Assembly (NCBI GenBank): GCA_036898135.1
Contig: CM072512.1
Coordinates: forward strand, 9,280,498-9,344,497
From: Oncomelania hupensis
Lineage: Eukaryota; Mollusca; Gastropoda; Littorinimorpha; Pomatiopsidae
Length of the DNA stretch: 64,000 nucleotides
Direction of reading: 5' to 3'
Below the pieces are notes generated by a model that worked only from the letters and a program-made list of their open reading frames with translations, did not search any database and was not told where the DNA came from. Made by a program: the position numbers and the translations under genes. Shown piece by piece: positions 56,216 to 64,000 of the stretch (the first letter of the stretch is position 1; each line of letters begins with the position of its first letter).

Positions 56216-56505
56216 TGTTACACTCCGTTTGATGTTGGTGTTTTTCTATCTGATTCAGCCCCGATGCTTGAATTCCTGATAGTTGTGTAACTCAGATTCG
56301 TTTATCCACGCAGCCTGCTCAATCAGCATACAAGTCACTGAGTATTCGTATGAAGTTTTCCACTTTTATTCAGCACACATCAACACTGCATACAATCGCT
56401 TTCCACTTTCAACTTTTTTACTTTCCAACTCACTATCAACAACAACTTTCACAACACACACTTTTGAAACATCAGACATACTATCGTTCGCGTTTCAACG
56501 TAACA
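56216..56505 (-). repeat. 5' LTR of copy 2 with a large internal deletion (290 bp)
   Basis: Both ends match the 633-bp partner. About 340 bp are missing between TTTTGAAACA and TCAGACATACTATCG. Just inside, on the - strand, TTTTTGGGGGTCAAGCCGCG may hold the primer-binding site, but I cannot name the tRNA. Confidence 0.85.
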
Positions 56506-57000
56506 TATGGGCACCACATATGATGAGAGTGGGGAGTGGCCTACACCATGGACCCAGTCGCTTGTCACCACTCTTCCAAAAAACGGTAACATTTAGGAGT
56601 GTGAAAATGACCGCACCATCAGCCTCATCAGCCATCCCAGCAAGGTTCTCCTGAAAATAATACTCAACAGGTTCAAACCCCAAGCTGAACAAATCCCAAC
56701 TGAAGAACAAGCAGGATTCTGGGCAGGGCGAAGTACAACTGAACAGATTTTCAACCTCAGAATAATCTGCGGGAAATACCTACAGCACCAACAACATCTA
56801 TAACATGTGTTTGTAGACTTCAAGAAAGCGTTTGACCGAATCTGGCATGCAGCTCTGTGGGCAGCCATGAGAGTGTACAACACCAGCCCAAACATTATTA
56901 AATGCATCAAAAGCCTGTATGATAAGGCTACCAGTGCTGTCCTCCACAACAGCGCCCTCGAGAACTTATTCAGAATAAAATCGTCTGTGGTATTGGTGTA

Positions 57001-57436
57001 CCGTTAAAACAGGAGCAATCACACCCCTGTCAGAACAGAAATGGAAAACGTTAAAAAGTAGCGGTTGGTTTAAGTAACGAAAGCCCACTTCATGTCCTTG
57101 TGTAATGGAAAAGCAACAACGCCAATGGAAGGGTAACCCCTTATCGCCAAAAGTAAAAAAAAAAAGCTTTCGAGTTGCGGCCCTTTATAGTACCGTACAG
57201 TGTGTAGGCTAAATTGTCACCGATCTCCATGATTGTTGAGTAGGCGAGGGTGGATTTTTTTAAAGCGAGTGGGAGAACGGATGTGGAGCAGTCGCTGAGA
57301 TTTTGACAATGTCATTTGTAAATGTATTATCGTATTTAGGTGTGTGAATGAAAGTGGAAAGCCTGCCTAGATACACGTGTACGATTAAGTAAAAAAAATT
57401 TAAGCCGCTAGAATGAGAAGCTGAGTCTAGAATGTC
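57001..57436. repeat. Dispersed repeat of unknown class (piece)
   Basis: 57040-57260 resembles 31700-31830 (AACGAAAGCCCACTT, TATCGCC-AA, GAGTTG-GGCC). Nothing else is recognised up to the SINE. Confidence 0.5.
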
Positions 57437-57483
<47 letters not shown>

Positions 57484-57857
57484 AATACTAATAATACAGG
57501 ATGCTATATACGCGCCTTTCCCCAAATCAATCAGGCTCAAAGCGCGGCGATCTATACCAACATACACGCTCACCTATCTCATCCACCCTCACACACACCA
57601 AATACACACCTGGTGTAAAGGCAGGGAGATCGCTATTGGAAGACGGAAAGAAACTCGATTTTTAATTTTTGAAATTTGTATATTGACTGCGTCCTGTACC
57701 ATTATTGAAGGGAGGGAGGAAACCGGAGTGCCCGGAGAAAACCCTCGGTGACCTCAATAGTCTCGTACTTAATTCACATACGTTGGCCCCTTGCGGGAAT
57801 CGAACCCGCGACCTTCGGCATAGCAGACCGGCGACTTATCCACTGCGCCACGAGGCC
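57437..57857 (-). mobile_element. tRNA-derived SINE, family 2, complete
   Basis: On the - strand it starts GGCCTCGTGGCGCAGTGGAT (box A region). A perfect box B GGTTCGATTCC lies at 57796-57806, followed by the GGGTTTTCTCCGGGCACTCC central block and ACGCGCC...CATCC, and it ends in an (ATT)n tail at 57437-57500. The central block resembles a conserved segment of metazoan SINEs, but I cannot assign the named superfamily with certainty. Confidence 0.88.
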
Positions 57858-58493
57858 ATCTCATAACACACTCATGCCTTAACACACACATATAGGACGG
57901 CGATGGTTGGTTGTTTCTAGCGAGAGATTTTTTTTCTCAGTGGTTGAATGGGGGGTAACCTATGTTTGCATAGATACACGTGTTCAGAGAGGGAAAAAAA
58001 GCCGCAAGAATCAGAAGCAGAGTTTAGAACGTGTTAAACTATCCGTAATGTAAGACGTGGGGGGATGTTTTATTACTAGCGAGAGATTAGCTTGATTTCA
58101 TTTCGGTGAAATTTTTTTTGGGACTTCGGCCACATTTCGCGGAGTTGTGAAGGCTTTGTTTCGTAAGTATATATTGTTATGTTATGTTTATCGTATATTC
58201 ATTTGTATTGTGCGCTTTTCTAACTCAAGGATTGCTCAAGGCACTGACTGATACAGGACATAACTCCACATGAAGAAGTCTAGCTTACTTGTGATTAGTG
58301 GTCAGTTTAAAACATGGCAGTTTTGTGCGGCTTTCAGTTTTTAAAAATGCAAGGCATGAGATTGAAACAGTCCAAATGTGCTTTTAAAATAATTATAGTT
58401 AATAATAACGATACTACTACTATTATTACTATGTTGATGACTACTACTACTACTACTACTACCAAAGAGGTTGTGTACTAGTATATAGGCTCT
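57858..58493. other. Intergenic sequence, nothing coding
   Basis: A SINE-end-like stretch (GCTCAAGGCACTGACTGATACAGGA) is at about 58225-58255, and ACT microsatellite pieces are at 58415-58460. Confidence 0.5.
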
Positions 58494-58496
58494 TTG

Positions 58497-58543
<47 letters not shown>

Positions 58544-58565
58544 GCTGCTGCTACTACTAAAACTA
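58494..58565. repeat. (CTA)n microsatellite
   Basis: About 22 units with a short CTG interruption, at the left border of the L2/CR1-like fragment. Confidence 0.95.
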
Positions 58566-59450
58566 CTAAATCTAAAGAATTATAGACCTGTTTCAAACCT
58601 CTCCTTCCTGTCCAAAGTCATAGAAAAAATTGTTCTCAAACAACTGTTTGCCTACCTATATGATAACGCTTTACTTTGCCACAACCCGTCTGCCTACCGA
58701 CCCTTCCACAGCACTGAGACAGCCCTCCTAAAGGTAACCAATGATCTGTTGCTTGCCTTAGATAATGGTAACGTCTCCATTCTCACCTTATTAGACCTCT
58801 CAGCCGCCTTTGACACAGTCGACCACCACATACTCTTTATCACTCTTCAACACTACTTTGGAATCTCCTACTCAGTCCTGGCTTGGTTCCACTCATATCT
58901 TTCTGACAGATCACAAGCAGTCACTGTCGATGGCTGTGATCCAGCATAGCCTCTGGGTTCCGTTTTAGGGCCGGTGTTATTCACTCTGTACACCAAGCCA
59001 CTGCTTCTCCTGCTCGGAAAGTAAGCTGTTGAGAGTCAGTCATTTGCAGATGACACACAACTTTATAAATCCACTGCCCCCTCTCTCATTAATTCCACTG
59101 TTCAGACTTTGGAGAACTGCATCACAGACATTAAGTCACGGATGACACTCAACAAGCTTAAGCTTAATGACGATAAAACCTAAGCCCTCGTCATTCACAA
59201 GCACAGCACCTCCTCCTCACTCTCGCCTCTCCCAACATCGCTTACAGTAGGGACAACAAACATTCAGTTCTCATCCTCATCGAGAAATCTCGGCTACATT
59301 CTCTCCGACGACCTGTCACTCAACAACCACATCTCCAACGTCTGTCGCTCTGCATACACGGCCATACGCCAAATCAGCTTCTTTCGCCACTATCTTACAG
59401 TCACTGCCATCAAAACCCTAGTCTGCGCTCTCTTTGTTCCTGAACATAGT
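58566..59450 (+). pseudogene. L2/CR1-group LINE reverse transcriptase fragment
   Basis: The translation shows NYRPVSNLSFLSKVIEK, AYRPFHSTETALLKV, LLDLSAAFDTVDH and LAWFHSYLSDRSQAV, the typical palm and finger blocks of L2/CR1-type LINEs. A TAG follows DGCDPA at about 58948. After that the region is readable only by changing frames (GSVLGPVLF, then a damaged FADDTQLY block near 59045, with further stops). Endonuclease and tail are missing. It is an old 5'- and 3'-truncated copy unrelated to the CR1-like element at 17880. Confidence 0.8.
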
Positions 59451-60675
59451 AGAACAGAAATAGGCCTACACAGATCGACCAACTTCAGAAAAAGAGAAAC
59501 TCATGCAAAAAGTATCACGTTGAGGCATTCTTTATTTTAAGCCATTTTCACATTTATGCGATTACTAGCCGCTACTAACGTATGGTTGAAATTAGACGCA
59601 GGGCGTATGGGGGGGAGGGAGGGGGAAAGAGGGGAAGGGGATTGTATCGTTTTGATTAGATTTCTGTTCCCGGACACCTAAGCGCGTTTAGGGGACATAA
59701 TTGGATCGCATCCTTTGTCATCGGAGAGATAGGCCGACATTACTGTGATGAAAGTGTTAAATTTTAGAAAAATATTTCTATTCTTGTTTGAAGCTAAGGC
59801 CTAAATTACTATGGAAGAAAGCTGTAATGAAAGTGTAAATGGTCCTTTTTTTTTTTTTTTTTTTTTTTTTTACAAGTGTACCTCCTTTTGTCTTAAATTT
59901 AGGTCTACATTACTATTTTTTTTTTAATCAGTTTATAGTCCCCTCTCTTCCCGGTAAGGATTTTCAGAGAGGAGACTGTTTAGATATTATTGTACATTAC
60001 TATGGAAGAAAGGTAGTATTTAAAGTTCAAGTTTTACCAATTCTCCATACACTCGCGCCTTAAAGAGGTCCACTTTGACCACGCGCCTTGGACAGGTACA
60101 TTCACAGTGAATATTGCCACCACTAAAATAAAATCTTGCAACAAACAACAACTCTTTGGAAGGTGTGGATATTTTTTTTAAAATTCTGTGTGTAGATTGC
60201 GTGTTTATTAACAATAGCAACTGCTAACTACCGCTGTCGACCTAAGAAAAAGATATATCATATAGTATATCGTAGGGAGTATTTGGTATACAATCAAACT
60301 GGGAATAATCACTCCTTATCAGAACCGAGATTGGAACATTCAAACTTTAGCGGCTGGTTTGAGCAACGAAAGGTTCCTCATCCACCATTGGCGATAGGGC
60401 AGACGGGGATAACCATCCCAGGGAACAAGGGGTACGGACATCCCTGAACCACAAGAGGAATCATACTGCGGAAATGGACAGTGACAAATGGGTCACTTTT
60501 TTTTCGCCCCCCCCCCTCCCCCCACGGGATTGTAACCTGAGTCATCGGTGTGCCAGGCGATCGCTCTACCACTGAGCTACGGCGGTGGGACGTCTTATCC
60601 TCTACTGTAATAATGCGAAGTTGGGGGGGGGTAAACCCATTTTCGATTTGAAAATAACAACAAACAAATAACAAA
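59451..60675. other. Intergenic sequence with poly-T and dispersed repeat
   Basis: A poly-T tract lies at 59847-59870 and a second T-run at 59916-59926. 60095-60440 belongs to the repeat family of 31380 and 49640. No gene is recognised. Confidence 0.55.
60522..60592 (-). repeat. tRNA-like sequence, probably SINE head or tRNA pseudogene
   Basis: On the - strand it contains GTAGCTCAGTGGTAGAGC (box A) and GGTTACAATCC (box B with a change). The acceptor stem does not pair convincingly. Confidence 0.5.
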
Positions 60676-61705
60676 CCCCACGCTGAACAAATCATAGCTG
60701 AAGAGCAAGCAGGATTCAGGGCAGACCAAACAAAATCTGTATCTTGTGTTTGTAGACTTCAAGAAAGCGTTTGACCGAGTCTTGCATGTAGCTCTGTGGG
60801 CAACCACGAGAGTGTACAACATCAGCCCTAAAATTATTGATGTCACCAAAAGCCTGTATGACCAGGTTACCAGTAGTGTAGTCCTCCACAACAGCGCCAT
60901 CGGGAACTGGTTTAGAACAACAATCGGTGTGCGTCAAGGATGCCTACTCTCTCCAACACTCTTCAACGTCTTCCAATAGCGCATCATGTTAGATGCCCTC
61001 GCAGATCATGAAGGCACAGTCAACATAGGAGGTAGAGCAATTTCCAACCTCCGTTTTGCGGATGACATTGATGGATTGGCTGGAGAGGAACAAGAACTTG
61101 AACAGCTGGTACAGAGGTTTGCCACCACCTCCAGAGCCTATGGAATGGAAATAAGTGCAGAGAAGACCAAAATGATGACCATCAACACCAATGGCATCAA
61201 CATGGACATCAAAGTCCAAGGCCAATCCCTCAACACAGTGCATAGCTTCAAATATTTAGGAGCCATTGTATCAGACAATGGGTCCCAACAGGAAGTTCTC
61301 TCCAGGATCGCACAAACAACTGCTGCCCTGACAAGGTTGAAGCCTATTTGGACTTTCCTATACCCAACACATCACCAACCACGAAGTCCGACAGACCATC
61401 ACACAGGCCATTGGACAACACGATGGCATGCTCATAGTGGTGAAGAAACGGGAACTCCGATCGTATGGCCACGTCACCGGAGCACCAGACCTTGCAAAGA
61501 ATATGCTGCAAGGCACGGTGCAAGGAGGCAGAAGAAGAGGGAAACATAAAAAGAGGTACGTGGGAGGACAATATTCGAGAATGGACTGGTTTTACATTGA
61601 GCGAAGCCATGAGGATTGCTGAGGACAGAGAAAGAGGGAGTGCGCTGGTTAAACGATCATCTGTGGTGCTCCACGACATTCGAGTTACGGGATAGGATAG
61701 GATAA
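60676..61705 (+). mobile_element. 5'-truncated RTE-type LINE, inactivated
   Basis: It starts near CACGCTGAACAAATCATAGC (35255 in the intact copy), lacks about 110 bp after ATTCAGGGCAG, and continues with FVDFKKAFDRV, GVRQGCLLSP, a TAG at 60977-60979, RFADDIDGLAGEE and the C-terminal part. About 90 bp are deleted near 61350. It ends in GGATAGGATAAG. Two long frames (60746-60979, 60986-61549) are remnants of one protein. Confidence 0.85.
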
Positions 61706-62194
61706 GATATTAACAAGCAAACTAATGCTTCAACATCGGAACCTTTAAGTTTAAGCTTCTTGGCATTCCTGTCTAGGTCGACGATTGTTAGATCGACTTG
61801 TGAAATTAAGACCTGTGAAATGAGACGGCAATGCTAGCGTGCAGTGTTATATGTCTATTATTTAGCCTACGTAGGCCTTTTTCACACCCAAGGTAAATAA
61901 AGCGCCCTGACCTAGAATTTAAGGCTGAGAGCGCCTAAGATAGGCTCTAGGCTAAACTAAACCTGATCTAGAACGAAAATCTAGACATGCAAACATCGAC
62001 TACATTACAGTGCGTGTGCTGGTTAAATGATTAACAAACCTTCATTGTGAATTTCTTAGAACAACAAAACAACTAGAGTTCACAAGAAGTCCATTCTTAG
62101 CTTTAAAAGGACAAGATCCTCCACCGGCACTTGTAGCATCGAGGTCTACATTCTAGTTTATTTATCGTGTATGCGAAATGTGTATGTATATGTT
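61706..62194. other. Intergenic sequence upstream of the EGF-family gene, nothing recognised
   Basis: No motif, gene or element is supported here. Confidence 0.5.
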
Positions 62195-62690
62195 TGTGTG
62201 AATGTTTCAGTAATTATTTCAATATTACAGTAAATATAAAATATTTGAGTTCACAGTGATTATTTCAATATTTCAGATAACAGTGACTATTTTAATATTT
62301 CGGTTTACAGTGAATATTTTCAATATTTCATTACACAATGAAGATTGAATATTTTAGGTCACAGCGAAAATATTTTAGTATTTCAATTTACATTGCATAT
62401 TTCAACATTTAAATTGACAGTGAACGTTTCAATATTTCAGATTACAATCAGTATTTCAGTTTATAGTAAAAACATTTTCAATATTTCAGTTTACATTGAA
62501 TATTGAATCTTTTCAATGTACAGTGAATATATACAATTGTAATTTAGAGTGCATATTTTAATCCACAGTGATTATTTCAATATTTGAATTCGAAATGATT
62601 ATTTCCATAATTCAGATTACAAAGACAATTTTAATATTTGAGTTTTATAGTCAATATTCCAATTTTCAATTTACAGTGTCCATTCTATAA
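62195..62690. repeat. Degenerate tandem repeat, period about 27-33 bp
   Basis: Sixteen or so diverged units around TTTACAGTGAATATTTCAATATTTCAG. The array ends about 140 bp before the start codon of the EGF-family gene, so it lies in its promoter or 5' UTR region. Confidence 0.7.
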
Positions 62691-62831
62691 TTTTATTTGT
62701 TGCAAATCTTTCCAAGCTATGTCTACTCTTTAGTTGTGCATTTCTGAGGATACTCTGTCTAAAACGCTACGATTTGTTGTGAAGGGAATTAGAAGAAGGA
62801 ACACTACTACATTGTGTTAGAGGCATCACAT

Positions 62832-62904
62832 ATGGAGCTTCGACTGGTCATGTTGTGTTTTACCTGCCTGATCCTAATGCTGCTGTCTTTCGCCGTTCAC
62901 ACAG
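62832..62904 (+). CDS. First coding exon of an EGF-family ligand precursor: signal peptide
   Basis: ATG 62832 (context CATATGG) starts 24 residues of a classical signal peptide: MELR, then a hydrophobic core rich in Leu, Met and Phe, ending AVHT. The donor G|GTATCC follows 62904 and the exon ends in phase 1. It joins in frame to 63420-63651. The start is chosen because the frame upstream has no other ATG with a signal-like sequence. The product would enter the secretory pathway. Confidence 0.8.
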
Positions 62905-63059
62905 GTATCCCTTTTGCTGTTTTTCCCAACTTTGAATAGTAAAAGAAATAGTTCCAATAGTGTCTAAGATTTTTTAAGTTTTAAAATGTGAAATCTTATG
63001 TAACGTTTTGTGTGCAACCGATTTTATGACAGCATGAGTCATCGTGACATTTGCCTGTG

Positions 63060-63094
63060 GTGTGGATAGGTGTGTATGTGTGTGTTGTTGTTGT

Positions 63095-63126
<32 letters not shown>

Positions 63127-63196
63127 AGTGTGTGTATGTGAGTGTGTGGGTGCGCGCGCGCTTCTGTGTGTGTATGTGTGTGTGTGAGTGCGCGCA
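63060..63196. repeat. (GT)n-rich microsatellite in intron
   Basis: GT/TG repeats with GA and GC variants, between the first two coding exons of the EGF-family gene. Confidence 0.9.
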
Positions 63197-63419
63197 GTAA
63201 CCCTCCTCTTTTAATGAACAAGTTTACATCAATTCTTTCTACTAACGGTAAGAAAAACATTTATTATCTCTAATGATGAAGATTAGAATTAAGCTTATAG
63301 GTCTCAGTTCCATTGAATTCTAGAGATTTCTAATAATTTGTGATAATAATTTGTGTGGTTTTTTTTTTTATTAATTCGTCTGTTTTGTGTTCACAATTGT
63401 TAATTGGGGACATTTTCAG

Positions 63420-63651
63420 AGGCTTTCCCTGGATTTCCGTCCTCTGCAGCCAGACTCGAAGACAGACAGAAACGAGATAGCGCCGATGCAAGGGACAGCA
63501 CCCTACCTAACGCGTCTGCTCAGAAGGGAATTAATCAGGGCCACCGCAAGAAGTGCACGCGAAAAGAAACGCAAAAAGCGGCCTGCCTGGGCTCGGGGAC
63601 GTGTTACGTACTAGACCTTGCAGGGAATGGAAAAAGGAGCGCCCATTGCCA
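63420..63651 (+). CDS. Second coding exon: propeptide and first part of an EGF-like module
   Basis: The acceptor ATTTTCAG precedes 63420 and the donor A|GTTAGT follows 63651; the exon ends in phase 2. It encodes a propeptide with a furin-type RQKR site, an N-glycosylation site (NAS), basic HRKK, then four cysteines spaced C-x9-C-x5-C-x14-C with GTCYVLDL in the middle. This matches the first four cysteines of neuregulin/TGF-alpha-type EGF modules (GxCFVI in neuregulin). The exon stops right after Cys4, and EGFR-ligand genes typically have an intron between Cys4 and Cys5. The remaining module, membrane helix and tail must lie beyond the window. A secreted or membrane-bound EGF receptor ligand is likely, inferred from half a module. 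Confidence 0.72.
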
Positions 63652-63678
63652 GTTAGTGGGTTTTTGTTATCCAAACAG

Positions 63679-63885
63679 TGTTTGTTTGTATGTAGATTAT
63701 AGTCACACGACACTTTCGCATATAGGTGACTACTCAGTACTGGACCGATTTATACTGACACCAGCGGGCCAGTTGTTGGTAAAGGGGAAAATAATATGAT
63801 CACACATTGACCAATCCGGGATTCGAACCAGCGACCTTTCGGTTACTAGCAAGACGCTCTTACCAACTGAGCTACCCGGCCCCTC
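63679..63885 (-). mobile_element. tRNA-derived SINE, family 1, complete, in EGF-gene intron
   Basis: A perfect 11-bp target duplication TATCCAAACAG (63668-63678 and 63886-63896) frames the element. On the - strand it has box A TAGCTCAGTTGG and GGTTCGAATCC, as in the copy at 1501-1697, and ends in an ACAAACAAAC tail. It lies 27 bp downstream of the splice donor at 63652. Confidence 0.93.
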
Positions 63886-64000
63886 TATCCAAACAGCATA
63901 CAGCTCCTTTTTATATGGGTCCACAGGTATCACACGGTGTGGCTCTCGCTACGTAAGATCCAACTTTCGAAAGGAATATCGCTTGTACCGTCGTGGCGCC

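Larger units (their letters stand above)
50281..56505 (-). mobile_element. Ty3/gypsy-type LTR element, copy 2, complete outline but inactivated
   Basis: Two LTRs bound a 6.2-kb element. Flanks TAGGG (50276-50280) and TATGG (56506-56510) are a 5-bp target duplication with one change, within an RTE 3' end. - strand order: deleted 5' LTR, gag start (present twice), zinc knuckle, protease, integrase, reverse transcriptase (truncated), polypurine tract, 3' LTR. The coding region is broken by at least three frameshifts, a 583-bp duplication and loss of RNase H. Confidence 0.9.
50243..56987 (-). mobile_element. RTE-type LINE with 5' inversion, split by the LTR element
   Basis: The - strand tail and last bases of the LINE lie at 50243-50280 (TATCC repeat, then CCCGTAACTCGAAGGTCGTAGGG). 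They continue after the LTR element at 56511 with GCACCACATATGAT. At about 56524 the orientation flips: GAGTGGGGAGTGGCC to about 56987 is + sense and corresponds to 35100-35550 of the intact copy. TGGTATT occurs on both sides (50236-50242 and 56988-56994). A twin-priming insertion with a large internal deletion explains it best. Confidence 0.7.

Noticed and set aside
63932..64000. Third exon of the EGF-family gene after CCACAG at 63930
   Set aside because: The frame needed to continue from the phase-2 donor gives no Cys5/Cys6 pattern of an EGF module, so the true next exon is probably beyond the window.

Overview
This window is animal genomic DNA that looks invertebrate, most likely molluscan (probably gastropod). 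The basis is an AT-rich background, abundant trinucleotide microsatellites, tRNA-derived SINEs with ATT tails, RTE- and CR1-type LINEs and Ty3/gypsy elements. The species is inference only. Apart from gene pieces at the two ends, the window is an island of nested transposable elements.

Left edge (602-2216, + strand): the last three exons of a single-pass membrane protein gene, namely a transmembrane exon, a basic cytoplasmic exon and a short last exon. The same frame reopens after the stop codon and stays open for 166 codons with a periodic Ser-Asp repeat. Next comes a stretch very rich in CRE-like TGACG/CGTCA sites. Right edge (62832-63651, + strand): the first two coding exons of a secreted or membrane EGF-family ligand precursor. 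They hold a signal peptide, a furin-type site, and an EGF module that stops between Cys4 and Cys5, where an intron begins. The two edge genes share orientation and could be tandem paralogs.

Middle: (i) an RTE-type LINE family with GGATA-repeat tails, present as one copy with an intact endonuclease-reverse transcriptase frame (33145-36505), one full-length dead copy (9249-12599, - strand), three copies with a 5' inversion typical of twin priming, and fragments; (ii) a CR1-like LINE with an intact 1211-aa protein that starts with a signal-like segment, a 2A-like NPGP motif and a PHD finger (17880-21515); (iii) two copies of a Ty3/gypsy-type LTR element on the - strand whose integrase lies upstream of the reverse transcriptase (Gmr1-like order), one cut by a 500-N assembly gap; (iv) a non-tRNA retroposon family (about 572 or 700 bp), whose ends are fixed here by 13-15-bp target-site duplications; (v) at least three tRNA-derived SINE families; (vi) two families of non-autonomous TIR DNA transposons; (vii) remnants of a mariner-like transposase and an L2/CR1-like LINE.

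Many insertions are nested, so relative ages can be read: a retroposon within a retroposon interrupted by an LTR element; a 5'-truncated RTE within a TIR element within a SINE; an LTR element within a twin-primed RTE. No rRNA gene, functional tRNA gene or CRISPR array is supported.
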